From Anaerolineaceae bacterium UBA1363 (GTDB taxonomy: Bacteria > Chloroflexota > Anaerolineae > Anaerolineales > Anaerolineaceae), in the NCBI GenBank assembly GCA_002306055.1, contig DBRR01000030.1:1-64000 (forward strand): 64,000 bases of DNA, written 5' to 3'. The notes beneath the pieces were generated by a model. It searched no databases, was not told the DNA's origin, and saw only the letters and a program-made list of their open reading frames with translations. Position 1 is the first letter of the stretch, and each line of letters opens with the position of its first letter. A program made the translations under genes and the position numbers. Below are positions 33,456 through 42,667 of the stretch, in pieces.

Positions 33456-36400
33456 TGCCACAATTTGACCCGGTAAAATTAGAATCTTTTGTTCAAATAC
33501 GCGCACCACAAATCGCTAAAGACATTCAAACGGCAGCTGCGAAGGCACACAATGAAGCGGATCTTGTGGCAGAAACTGAAAAGATTTTGGAAAAATTCGC
33601 CACAAATTTCGACATTCAACTTAATTTACAACGTGAGCGAACTCTCATTAATGGTCGTGCAGATGCGGTCTATAATCGATTTGTTATCGAATATGAACCT
33701 CCGAGATCTCTCACCAAATCTAACACCCACCGCAACAACAAGCACGCAATCGAACAAGTCCAAAATTATATGGCAGGCTTGGAAAGACTCGACCGACAGA
33801 AGAAAGAGCGCCTGGCGGGTGTAGCGCTTGACGGCTCGTATTACATCTTTATACGCTATCGTGATGATCATTGGAATATCGATGATCCAATACCTGTTAA
33901 TAGCCACAGCTCAGAAAAATTTCTTCGGTATTTATTAGCACTTTCAACCGAATTGGCTTTAACCCCTGAAAATTTGGTGCGCGATTTTGGAGAGAATAGC
34001 AATGTTGCCAGGCGGGTTGTGCCTGCTCTATACAGGGCAATCACCACTACACAAAACAAAAAAGCTGATGTGCTATTCCGCCAATGGTTGCATCAGTTTA
34101 GAGAAGTTTCCGGTTACGATCCTGAAGGCAGCCAATTGAATACCCGGGAATTGGGAAGACTTTATGCCGTCAATGAAAAGCACATTGATCTGGAAAAGTT
34201 GTTTTTCTCTATTCACACTTACTACGCGGCTTTCATTAAGTTACTTGCCCTTCAAGTTGCTTATTACTACCTAATGCCCAAAATGGGGAGTGGGTTAAGA
34301 GGGGCAGCAAACGAAACAGAGGAAAAGTTATGCAAATTTCTGCAGAATATGGAACGGGGAGGACTATTTGCGGAATTAGGCATAAAAAACTTCTTGGAAG
34401 GCGACTTCTTCGGATGGTACCTGGATATTTGGGATGAAAACCTATACGTGGCTTTTCAGCGTTTAGTTGGAGACCTGGCAAATTATTCATTAGTAACATT
34501 AGATGTTGACCCAGAGGAAACCAGGGACCTTCTCAAGCAACTTTACCAGAACCTGGTTCCCAGAGAATTAAGGCATGCCTTGGGAGAATATTACACGCCA
34601 GATTGGTTGGCGGAGCGCTTGCTTAACCAATTAGGTTACGACGGAGACCCGAAAATAAGGTTACTAGATCCTGCCTGTGGATCAGGCACCTTTTTGGTGC
34701 TTGCGATTAAACGGGTGCATGCCTATGCTGATGAGAAAATGCTGCCTCCAGCGCAAGTTTTAGATCAGGTTCTGCAGAATATTGTCGGTTTTGATTTAAA
34801 CCCCCTGGCTGTAATCAGCAGCCGAACCAACTACCTGCTTGCGCTTGGTGATTTACTGCAGCACCGTAACGGCGATATTACAATACCAGTTTATCTGGCT
34901 GATTCAATCTTAACCCCAACCCAAGGAACAGACTTATTTACACAGAATGCCTACAGTTTTTCAACCGCTGTAGGTAAGTTCTCAGTCCCCCGCGTGCTTG
35001 TACAGGCAAATTACATCAGCCAATTGGCAGATCTACTGGAAGAATGTGTGCATGTCAACCTTGACCCCACATTATTTGAACAGCGATTAATCAACATGTT
35101 CGGAATGAAAAGGCCTGATGATGAAAATGCAATTTCGGTTACTTTAACGCTTTACAACCAATTAATTGAACTCGAGAAGCAAGGCATTAATGGCATTTGG
35201 GCGAGGATTATCAAGAACGCCTTTGCTCCAATTTTTCAACCCAAGTTTGACTTGATTGCTGGCAACCCTCCCTGGGTAAATTGGGAAAACTTACCTGAAG
35301 ATTACCGTCAGGAGACAATACCACTTTGGGAATTTTATGGTTTATTTCCACATAAAGGAATGGATGCTATTCTAGGTAAAGGCAAAAAAGATATATCGAT
35401 GTTGATGACCTATGTGGCAATTGACAAATACCTAAAAGACAATGGTAAACTAGGATTTGTAATAACACAGACTGTTTTTAAATCCACTGGTGCTGGTCAA
35501 GGTTTTAGAAGATTTAAATTAGCTGATGGAACACCGATCAAAATCGTTGGTGTTGATGATATGGCTTTTATTAAACCATTTAAAGATGCTTCAAATAGAA
35601 CTTCAATAGTGATTATGGTTAAAAACCAAGTAATGACATATCCTTTAAATTCTTATTTACTCTGGTATAAACCAGATGGGGGACTAACAATTAATGAAAC
35701 AATTACATTGGAATACATCGTAAAAAATAAAGTTGCTTCATATAGGCAATTTCTGGCTGAACCAGTGGATGAAAATGACAAAACATCTTCATGGTTAACT
35801 GCACCTAGAGCCGCATTCAAATCCATTAGAACAATATTAGGGAAATCAGAATATGAAGCCCACTTAGGAGTAAATGCTGGAGGGGCAAGTGGCATATACT
35901 GGTTAGACCTAATATCAACTAACCCTGACGGAACACTGTTAGTAAGTAACAAAACTGAATGCTCAAAAAAGAAACTTGATTCGGTTCAGGTTAGATTAGA
36001 ACCTGAGCTAGTTTACCCACTAGTTAGGGAAAGAGGAATTAAGAAATGGCACTATATTCAAAATGATTATCTATTATTCGTCCAAGATCCTGATCGTAGG
36101 AAAGGATACGATGAAAGATGGCTGTCAACTAACTATCCTAAGACCTATGGGTACCTGAAATATTTTGAGGAATTCTTAAGAGATAGGCCAGCCTACAACC
36201 GATATTATTCCACAAAAGATCCATTTTATTCAATGTTTAATGTTGGTAACTATACAATGTCAGATTATAAGGTTGCATGGAGCAGATTAGAAAAAACCAT
36301 CAATGCTTGTGTAATTTCGAAAGACAACAACGGAAAACTAATTATTCCGCAAGAGACAATTTCTTTCATTGCTTGTGACAGTAAGGATGAAGCAGACTAT

Positions 36401-36706
36401 TTATGTGGGATATTAAATAGTGCAATGTTTAATTTCGCTGTGCAATCTTATTCAATGACTGGAGGCAAAAGTTTTGGCACACCGAATATTTTAGAAAACA
36501 TAAACGTACCAAAATTTGACCCTTCAAATGAAAAGCATATGGAAATAGTAAATCTGTCAAGGAAAGCACAAGAGCTAACTTCACAAAACGATACAGAAAA
36601 TTTAGAAATCATCGAAAATCAAATTGACCGAGTAACTGGGGAAGTGTGGAATATGAATGAAAACGACATAAAAGAATTGAAGGAAATACAAGTAACAATT
36701 TATTAA
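33455..36706 (+). CDS. Type IIG-like N6-adenine DNA methyltransferase with degenerate nuclease motif
   Basis: The 1083-residue protein is built like an Eco57I/MmeI-type fused restriction-modification enzyme. Residues 30-110 hold a PD-(D/E)xK-like motif, GRADAVYNRFVIEYEPPRSL (67-86). Asp70 and Glu79 are kept, but the catalytic Lys position is Glu81, so cleavage activity may be lost. A helical linker follows. The methyltransferase core has YTPDWLAERLL, motif I LLDPACGSGTFL (Asp405), motif II GFDLNPLAV and motif IV GNPPWVNW (Asn604). The C-terminal part (about 780-1083) is a TaqI-like target recognition region ending in ILENINVPKF. The ATG overlaps the HerA-like stop by 1 nt. Confidence 0.88.
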   Translation: MPQFDPVKLESFVQIRAPQIAKDIQTAAAKAHNEADLVAETEKILEKFATNFDIQLNLQRERTLINGRADAVYNRFVIEYEPPRSLTKSNTHRNNKHAIEQVQNYMAGLERLDRQKKERLAGVALDGSYYIFIRYRDDHWNIDDPIPVNSHSSEKFLRYLLALSTELALTPENLVRDFGENSNVARRVVPALYRAITTTQNKKADVLFRQWLHQFREVSGYDPEGSQLNTRELGRLYAVNEKHIDLEKLFFSIHTYYAAFIKLLALQVAYYYLMPKMGSGLRGAANETEEKLCKFLQNMERGGLFAELGIKNFLEGDFFGWYLDIWDENLYVAFQRLVGDLANYSLVTLDVDPEETRDLLKQLYQNLVPRELRHALGEYYTPDWLAERLLNQLGYDGDPKIRLLDPACGSGTFLVLAIKRVHAYADEKMLPPAQVLDQVLQNIVGFDLNPLAVISSRTNYLLALGDLLQHRNGDITIPVYLADSILTPTQGTDLFTQNAYSFSTAVGKFSVPRVLVQANYISQLADLLEECVHVNLDPTLFEQRLINMFGMKRPDDENAISVTLTLYNQLIELEKQGINGIWARIIKNAFAPIFQPKFDLIAGNPPWVNWENLPEDYRQETIPLWEFYGLFPHKGMDAILGKGKKDISMLMTYVAIDKYLKDNGKLGFVITQTVFKSTGAGQGFRRFKLADGTPIKIVGVDDMAFIKPFKDASNRTSIVIMVKNQVMTYPLNSYLLWYKPDGGLTINETITLEYIVKNKVASYRQFLAEPVDENDKTSSWLTAPRAAFKSIRTILGKSEYEAHLGVNAGGASGIYWLDLISTNPDGTLLVSNKTECSKKKLDSVQVRLEPELVYPLVRERGIKKWHYIQNDYLLFVQDPDRRKGYDERWLSTNYPKTYGYLKYFEEFLRDRPAYNRYYSTKDPFYSMFNVGNYTMSDYKVAWSRLEKTINACVISKDNNGKLIIPQETISFIACDSKDEADYLCGILNSAMFNFAVQSYSMTGGKSFGTPNILENINVPKFDPSNEKHMEIVNLSRKAQELTSQNDTENLEIIENQIDRVTGEVWNMNENDIKELKEIQVTIY

Positions 36707-36774
36707 GATAGCATACTCTTTTATCTCATGATCGGAAATGTGTAACAAAGTAAAAACATCTAAAGGAGATATTT

Positions 36775-38346
36775 TTGACAAAAGTTTTTAGAAATTTTCC
36801 AACACCTATAACAAATGGAAAAAGAAAAGTGGCCTTATTAATATCTCCACCGATCTATGATACGCAATATTGGTCGCAGTGGTCGCAGCCATATGGCTTG
36901 CTTAGAATTGCTGCTTTGCTGAAAAAGTATCAATATAAACGGATTGAGTTATTTGATTTCTTAGAAGTAAGAGAGAGTGAAAAAATTCATCAACATCGGA
37001 TCAATCCTTTTGAGGAGTTTTCTACTAAAGATCAACCTCACCGACCAATAAAACCACATCGGATTCAAAAAGGTGATCTTGATGGTCATATTGATCTATT
37101 CAACCATCATTTTGGAAAGACCTGGAGGGAATTTGATGATTGGTTAGATGGGAAAGGATTTACAAAAGCAAACCCTCCGGACGAGATTTGGATTTCAGCA
37201 GTGATGACATATTGGTGGGAATCAAGCAGAGACCTGATAGCCCGGTTGAGAGCAAGGTTTGGCAATAAGTCGCTAATTATTTTGGGCGGTATCTACCCCA
37301 CTTTGGTACCGCAGCATGCGGCAGAGTTTTGTAAACCAGATATTGTGGTTGTTGGGGAGATCGCTGAGGCAAACAACCTTTGGACAGACCTCTCATTGTA
37401 TGAGAAGGCCCCCAATTATGCGATTATCACTCCCAGCAGGGGCTGCCCCTATAATTGCGCTTATTGTGCCCAAAAGACGATCAACAACGGGCGAAAAACA
37501 GTCGATTGTCGGTTGGTTGAAGATGTTTATGCCGAAATGATGGACAAATGGGAACGATTTGGTATAAGGGATTTTTGTTTTTATGCCGATTTCTTGCTTT
37601 GGAGGCCTGAAGAAAATTTTATACCCCTGCTGGAAAAAATCAGCCAAACTAAAAGTGTAAAATTCCGACTATATGCACCTGAAGGATTGGATGTAAAGTA
37701 CCTTTCGCGATCACAAAAACTGGTGGATTTGCTCAAAGCTGCCAACATGCAAAAGATTTATCTGCCCTGTGAGAATATCGATGATCAATACCTAAAAACC
37801 CTCAACAGAAAACATGTCCAATTAGATGATTTTGTAAAAGCAGCCCGTATGTGTGAGAAGGCAGGCTTCAAGCTGCGCAATATGGATGTGAATTCATTCA
37901 TCTTATATGGTTTACCAGGAGAGAGAATAGATGATATTGTAAAGACCACTCTCTTTGTGAGTGAAATCGTGGGCTCGATCATCCCAATGCTTTTCACACC
38001 GGTACCAACCACCCGGATCTATAACGATTACTTGCCATATATTCAGGAAAGAGGGTGGGACCAACAGCTGCAGATGCTAAATGGTAAGTTATTCCCCTTC
38101 AGAGATTTAAATGAAGGCACAATCGATGATTATGTTGATCTGCAAAGATTGATGTTCTCTCTAAATGCCCACTACAGAAATCAATCATTTAAGGTATTTG
38201 GCGACACAAAAGTCTCACAAGCTCTAAGGGACAATATAGGAAATGGTTTTAGTGAGTTCGTAGGAAGATATAAAGACATTAGTGTACAAGATGAGCAAAT
38301 AAGTAATCTTCCGGAACAGGACATAATAGAGGGCAATAAAAAATAA
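36775..38346 (+). CDS. B12-binding-type radical SAM protein
   Basis: The 523-residue enzyme starts at TTG 36775, 7-8 nt after a strong AAAGGAGAT. Residues 15-205 form a B12-binding-type Rossmann domain (LLISPPIYDTQYWSQWSQPY; SLIILGGIYPTLVPQHAAEF) without the DxHxxG cobalamin histidine motif, as in many such radical SAM enzymes. The cluster motif is SRGCPYNCAYCAQK (Cys224, Cys228, Cys231), followed by a TIM barrel with VNSFILYGLPGERIDD. Enzymes of this class methylate or rearrange unactivated carbons of diverse substrates. The gene follows the methyltransferase by 68 nt. A nucleic-acid substrate is suggested only by context. Confidence 0.88.
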   Translation: MTKVFRNFPTPITNGKRKVALLISPPIYDTQYWSQWSQPYGLLRIAALLKKYQYKRIELFDFLEVRESEKIHQHRINPFEEFSTKDQPHRPIKPHRIQKGDLDGHIDLFNHHFGKTWREFDDWLDGKGFTKANPPDEIWISAVMTYWWESSRDLIARLRARFGNKSLIILGGIYPTLVPQHAAEFCKPDIVVVGEIAEANNLWTDLSLYEKAPNYAIITPSRGCPYNCAYCAQKTINNGRKTVDCRLVEDVYAEMMDKWERFGIRDFCFYADFLLWRPEENFIPLLEKISQTKSVKFRLYAPEGLDVKYLSRSQKLVDLLKAANMQKIYLPCENIDDQYLKTLNRKHVQLDDFVKAARMCEKAGFKLRNMDVNSFILYGLPGERIDDIVKTTLFVSEIVGSIIPMLFTPVPTTRIYNDYLPYIQERGWDQQLQMLNGKLFPFRDLNEGTIDDYVDLQRLMFSLNAHYRNQSFKVFGDTKVSQALRDNIGNGFSEFVGRYKDISVQDEQISNLPEQDIIEGNKK

Positions 38347-38907
38347 TCAAGTACCGAAAAAATCAAGCTGAGTCTTACTGTAATCTATAAGCGTTGGAGT
38401 GAGGGGAAGCCCAAGGGCCCTTTTATCACCCATCACTATCACCTACCAACCCCTTGAAAACTTAGAACAAACGTGCCATTATATATTCGCGTGTTTCTAT
38501 TTGCAATCTGGCACATTAACAAAATGCAAATTTGCAGCAAACTGCCTTGTTTCAGTTTGATTTGCAATAAAAGCACCCTTCTGTACTATCAAAAAACGTT
38601 GCTATTTTTGCAATTCTTGCAATTTGTTTTCTCAGCTTTGTACTTGGGGGAAGGCTTGGCGTGCCAAGCCCCTACATTTGGGGTGTAGGGTAGGGCTGGG
38701 CCTTGGTCCAGCCGCTTATCTCGCGCATGCATATGATGAGGAGGGAGCAAGCCCCCTCCGTACGGACTGACAGCTTGCGATGGATGAAGGGTACATGAGG
38801 TTTCATGGTTTTCCCTCTTCAGTCTCCCGTCCGTTTCACGGCGGGATCCAGCTTCCCCCAGGGGAAGCCCAGGACTGCATACGGGCTTGGCACGCCAAGC
38901 CCCTACA
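38347..38907. other. Repeat-rich intergenic region right of the block
   Basis: No gene is supported. Two copies of a GCTTGGC(G/A)(T/C)GCCAAGCCCC unit, itself palindromic (about 38653-38672 and 38883-38902), flank the 76-bp repeat. The motif GCTTGCGATGGATGAAGGGT (38773-38792) matches the left-flank CTTGCGGTGGATGAGGGT, and GCTTCCCC/GGGGAAGC (38851-38868) matches the left-flank hairpin at 29658-29675. Thus both sides of the four-gene block are built from the same repeat families. Confidence 0.7.
38690..38765. repeat. 76-bp direct repeat, right copy
   Basis: This copy begins GTAGGGCTGGGCCTTGG and ends CCCCCTCCGTACGG, and is 70/76 identical by eye to 30223-30298 in the same orientation. The distance between copies is about 8.4 kb. 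Confidence 0.9.
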
Positions 38908-39570
38908 TCAAGGGGTGTGCAGGCTAAGGCTGGAGTTTGTGGTGATGCAGTGCTCTATCCCTTCGATGATCTCCTGCAGGTGCGAGGGATTGTTGACGAA
39001 GTCAAAAAGCAAGCTGTTGACCGTCAGGACGGGGCTTTCGGCGTATTCAGACGACCACTGCTGGTAGTAGCTGTCGAGCAGGCGCAGGTAATCCAAGTCA
39101 ATCGTATCTTCAATCGACCGGGCACGCTGTTGGATCCTTTCAACCAGGGTTTCAACCGGCGTAACCAGGCGGATCAGCAGGGAGGGCTTGGGCAGCTTCC
39201 TGAGGACCAGGTCATACAATTTGAAATAGGCTTGGTAGTCCCGGTCCGAGAGATTGTTCATCTCATGCAGCGCGCGCACAAAAATGTGAGCATCCTCGTA
39301 AATGCTACGATCCATGATGGCAGAGCGACCAGAGCTCAGCAGGGTTTCGATCTCCTGGGCGCGATGACCCAAAAAATACATTTGAAGATGAAATGCCCAG
39401 GCGTGCATATCGGCGTAGAAATCGGCCAAATAGGGGTTGTTGTCAACCGACTCATAGGATGCCTGCCAACCAATGTGCTGGCTGAGCTGCTGGGTGAGGG
39501 ATGTTTTGCCGCTGCCAATATTTCCTGCCAGGACAATCAGACGCTGCTCGTTTTTAAGAGTTTGATTCAT
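38908..39570 (-). CDS. Deoxynucleoside kinase
   Basis: I start at ATG 39570 (GGAGAG upstream), giving 220 residues; a longer frame to 39651 has no ribosome binding site. The P-loop AGNIGSGKTSL (15-25), the base-binding ESVDNNPYL (40-48), MDRSIYEDAHIF (86-97) and an arginine-rich lid near ERIQQRARSIED identify the dNK/dGK/dAK family. It phosphorylates deoxynucleosides for salvage. Substrate choice cannot be told. It stands alone on the minus strand, next to the repeat region on its 3' side. Confidence 0.9.
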   Translation of the reverse strand: MNQTLKNEQRLIVLAGNIGSGKTSLTQQLSQHIGWQASYESVDNNPYLADFYADMHAWAFHLQMYFLGHRAQEIETLLSSGRSAIMDRSIYEDAHIFVRALHEMNNLSDRDYQAYFKLYDLVLRKLPKPSLLIRLVTPVETLVERIQQRARSIEDTIDLDYLRLLDSYYQQWSSEYAESPVLTVNSLLFDFVNNPSHLQEIIEGIEHCITTNSSLSLHTP

Positions 39571-39894
39571 ATTTTTCTCTCCAACCTGTCCGTAAAAAAT
39601 ATAGCGCAACCTGCTTGGTTGATAATAGACTTTATATGCATAAAATGACAATTACCAAGGTAATAAACTGCGAGTAATGTTACCACCTGCAAGACGATGC
39701 GGGAGAGTCTTGCGGGGATAATTTTTCGAATTGCGTCAATTCCTTGATCGGGAGAGTGCACAAAAAATGGAGCGGTGCACCATTTTGCATCATGCCTGTT
39801 CTGCAGAGCAAAGCCTATATTATCTATAGTCTTCCCTTGTGAGAGGGTGTAGACTAAAAGCGTTCAATGTCGTAAACATTCTCAAGGAGATACA
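39571..39894. other. Divergent intergenic region, no supported gene
   Basis: This 324-nt stretch lies between the divergently transcribed deoxynucleoside kinase and SPFH genes and should hold both promoters. An AAGGAGAT ribosome binding site for the SPFH gene is visible at its right end. I find no convincing -35/-10 pair. Confidence 0.5.
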
Positions 39895-41886
39895 ATGCCT
39901 AATAATATACTCGTACCGCTCATCGTGGGCGTGTTGGTGGTGCTGGTTTTGCTTTCCGGCGAACGCTTCATACCCAATAACCGTATAGGAATTGTGGAGA
40001 AACGTTTTGGTCGCCGTTCCCTCAAATCGGGCTTTATCGCTCTGAATGGGGAAGCGGGTTATCAGCCCAACGTTCTCCGCGGTGGTTTGCACTTCCTGAT
40101 GCCCTTTCAATACCGGGTGCTCATTTCCCCCCTGGTGACCATCGCCCAGGGTAAAATCGGATATGTTTTCGCGCGTGACGGTGAGCCTCTGAGCGCCATG
40201 CAGGTCCTGGCATCCAATATTACCGCACATGATTTTCAAGATGTGACGGACTTTTTGACCCACGGCGGTCAGCGCGGTCCGCAGAGGCAGATCCTGCGCG
40301 AAGGTACTTACGCCATCAACCTGGCGCAGTTTGTGGTCATTACTGAAGAACGGGTCTATTACCTCCCCCTCAGCAAGGATGACCAGATGGTCATCGAAAG
40401 CATGACCTCGGTCATTAGAGAACGCAAAGGTTTTACCCCCGTAGTTATCAAGGACTCTGACGACCTGATTGGGATTGTGACCGTGCATGATGGACCTTCA
40501 CTGCCATCGGGTGAGATTATCGCACCAATTGTCGGCTCCGACATGACTGACAGCGTGACCTATCATAACAATTTCCAGATGCCAGACAGGTTTATCAACG
40601 CCTCGGGTTTGCGCGGGCGTCAACTGCAGGTTTTGGTGGAAGGCACTTATTACCTCAATCGACTCTTTGCCACCGTGGAAATGATCCAAAAAACAGTCGT
40701 CGAGGTTGGTTTTGTGGGCGTGGTGGTGTCTTACACGGGCAAACTCAGCGAAGACCTTTCCGGTTTGGATTACCGCCACGGCGAGTTGGTCAGCACAGGC
40801 AGCCGCGGGGTTTGGAGTGACCCGCTCTTGCCAGGCAAATACGCGTTCAATACCTATGCTGGCAAAGTGGTGATGGTACCAACTACCAATATCATCCTCA
40901 AGTGGATTAAGTCCGAGGTGGGCTCCCATAATTTGGATGAAAATCTTTCAGAAGTCTCTCTGATCACCAAAGATGCTTTTGAGCCCTCTCTGCCGCTTTC
41001 TGTCGTCATTCATATCGACTACCAGAAAGCTCCGCTCGTGGTGCAGCGCTTTGGCGATGTAAAGAAACTGGTGGAGCAGACCCTCGACCCGATGGTGTCG
41101 GCGTACTTCAAAAACATTGGTCAAACTCGCACCCTGATCGAACTCATCCATGAGCGCAACGAAATCCAGCGCCAGTCCAGCCAGGAGATGAAAGATAAAT
41201 TCCTCCATTACAACCTGGAGCTGGAGGAAGTGCTGATTGGCACGCCGACGACAGCAGGCGATGACAAGAATATGGAGATCATTCTTAACCAGCTGCGCTC
41301 GCGGCAGATAGCGGTGGAACAAATCGAAACCTTCCAACGCCAGCAAGTTGCTGCACAAAAGGAAAGAGAACTACGTGAAGCCCAGGCTCGCGCAGAGCAG
41401 CAGCGCAACATCACCGAGTCCGAGGTGAGCATTACCGTACTTTCAAACCAGGGCAAGGCTGATTACGCCCGGGCAGTGCAGCAAGCCGCCCAGATCCGCA
41501 CACTTGCGGAGGCTGAAGCTGAAAAAATCGCCCGTACCGGTATTGCTCAGGCTATCGCCACCGAGGAACAGGTTGCCGCTTATGGCGGTCCGCAGTTCCA
41601 GGTGACCCAACAGGTCATGAATCGCTTCGCGGAAGCCGTGCAGCAATCGCGTGTGGACGTGGTGCCAAGAGTGGTGGTGGGCGGGAGCAGCGAAGGCGGC
41701 GTGACTGGCAGCAGCATCATGGAAGGACTGCTCACCCTGTTGCTCTCAGATAAGCTGAATCTTGAGGTGAGCGCCGGGCAGAGACCGCCCAATGAGGAAA
41801 CTGACAGGCTGAAAGAGGAAATCAGACGCAGCTTGACGGAAAAGAAAGCAGCTCCTGACAACCAGGTGCCGGATGTGACGGATTAA
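39895..41886 (+). CDS. SPFH/band-7 (flotillin-like) membrane protein
   Basis: The 663-residue protein has one N-terminal transmembrane segment (ILVPLIVGVLVVLVLLSGER, residues 4-23). A first SPFH part follows at about 30-110 (NNRIGIVEKRFG), then repeated gating-like modules, and a second SPFH-like stretch around 350-420. Residues 440-590 are a Glu/Gln/Arg-rich coiled coil (RQQVAAQKERELREAQARAE) typical of flotillins, and the tail is disordered and polar. Such proteins make membrane microdomain scaffolds. AAGGAGATACA precedes the ATG. No NfeD partner is adjacent, so it is a stand-alone gene. Confidence 0.87.
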   Translation: MPNNILVPLIVGVLVVLVLLSGERFIPNNRIGIVEKRFGRRSLKSGFIALNGEAGYQPNVLRGGLHFLMPFQYRVLISPLVTIAQGKIGYVFARDGEPLSAMQVLASNITAHDFQDVTDFLTHGGQRGPQRQILREGTYAINLAQFVVITEERVYYLPLSKDDQMVIESMTSVIRERKGFTPVVIKDSDDLIGIVTVHDGPSLPSGEIIAPIVGSDMTDSVTYHNNFQMPDRFINASGLRGRQLQVLVEGTYYLNRLFATVEMIQKTVVEVGFVGVVVSYTGKLSEDLSGLDYRHGELVSTGSRGVWSDPLLPGKYAFNTYAGKVVMVPTTNIILKWIKSEVGSHNLDENLSEVSLITKDAFEPSLPLSVVIHIDYQKAPLVVQRFGDVKKLVEQTLDPMVSAYFKNIGQTRTLIELIHERNEIQRQSSQEMKDKFLHYNLELEEVLIGTPTTAGDDKNMEIILNQLRSRQIAVEQIETFQRQQVAAQKERELREAQARAEQQRNITESEVSITVLSNQGKADYARAVQQAAQIRTLAEAEAEKIARTGIAQAIATEEQVAAYGGPQFQVTQQVMNRFAEAVQQSRVDVVPRVVVGGSSEGGVTGSSIMEGLLTLLLSDKLNLEVSAGQRPPNEETDRLKEEIRRSLTEKKAAPDNQVPDVTD

Positions 41887-41898
41887 GATTTTTGGAAT

Positions 41899-41939
41899 AA
41901 TGGAAAGGGATTGGCAAAATTGCCCAATCCCTTTCCATT
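41899..41939. terminator. Bidirectional stem-loop between convergent genes
   Basis: A perfect 16-bp stem, AATGGAAAGGGATTGG (41899-41914) with its complement (41924-41939), closes a 9-nt loop. The genes on both sides converge on it. The T-runs are short, so termination efficiency is uncertain. Confidence 0.75.
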
Positions 41940-41967
41940 TAATATGAGGATGATCATTTAGCAGTAT

Positions 41968-42651
41968 TCAGGATCTATAAGGGCCGAATTTGCGGAATTG
42001 GGCGGCATCGACGCGCGTGAGGCGGTCGGTGGCGGGGCTGAGCAGGTAATCCCCTCCATCCCGATGGAGGATTGGAATGCGGTGGTGGCGCTTCTTAAAG
42101 GCTTCGCGCATGTCTTCTGAGAGGAAGTAGTAGCTGTCATACTCCTTGGGGTATTCGTAGAGCAGGCGATCGTAAATGTCGATGAATTCCCGGCGGTAGG
42201 CAGGGGTGACCTGATGGAGATTGCTGATGACCCAGCAGACTGGCTCGAAGTCCCAGTTGTAAGTAAGCCCGATGAAGCGGTCGTCGGCAGTGATGTAGGG
42301 AGAGAAGGGGAACTGGCGGCAGCTGAGGGTGCGGAAGTCGCGCTCGCAATATTCAGGACCCCGGCAAGCCATCAGGTGCATGTAGCCCGGCGTTTCGGTT
42401 TTCATCTTAGGCACATCGATGGGATCATTGGGGCATTCGTCACCGCGCAAGCGATGCCAAAGCTGGGTGTTGGGCTTGAGGTAAGCCCATTCCTCTTTTA
42501 ATGCCACGGGTACTGCCACGCAGATGTCGCAGCAGAAGGGTTTGCCGGAAGGATTATAGGGTGCGCATAGCCTGCCGCAGTCAACTTCGGCAATCGGCGA
42601 AGCAAAGCTGGCATAGAGCCTGGCAATATCGAGGTCTGGTTTGTAGGTCAT
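41968..42651 (-). CDS. Cysteine-rich protein, YkgJ-like zinc/iron-binding type
   Basis: The 227-residue protein has a cluster of cysteines near the N-terminus (DCGRLCAPYNPSGKPFCCDI) and a second set further on (MACRGPEYCERDFRTLSCRQ), the spacing of YkgJ-type (CxxxCxxC) metal-chelating domains, with conserved FPFSPY. It lacks transmembrane segments. Metal identity and role are unknown. It lies 16 nt downstream of the DtxR-family regulator gene on the same strand, so it may belong to the iron response together with feoAB, which is inference from proximity. Confidence 0.68.
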   Translation of the reverse strand: MTYKPDLDIARLYASFASPIAEVDCGRLCAPYNPSGKPFCCDICVAVPVALKEEWAYLKPNTQLWHRLRGDECPNDPIDVPKMKTETPGYMHLMACRGPEYCERDFRTLSCRQFPFSPYITADDRFIGLTYNWDFEPVCWVISNLHQVTPAYRREFIDIYDRLLYEYPKEYDSYYFLSEDMREAFKKRHHRIPILHRDGGDYLLSPATDRLTRVDAAQFRKFGPYRS

Positions 42652-42667
42652 GGCAGGGTTTATACCA

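Noticed and set aside
30634..38346. Assignment to BREX, DISARM or Dnd systems
   Set aside because: No PglZ, BrxC/PglY, DrmA/B/C or DndB-E genes are present; only the general logic of methyltransferase plus ATPase is shared.
38887..39648. 253-residue plus-strand frame over the deoxynucleoside kinase
   Set aside because: The minus-strand kinase is clearly recognised by its P-loop and DRS motif; the plus-strand frame has no features.
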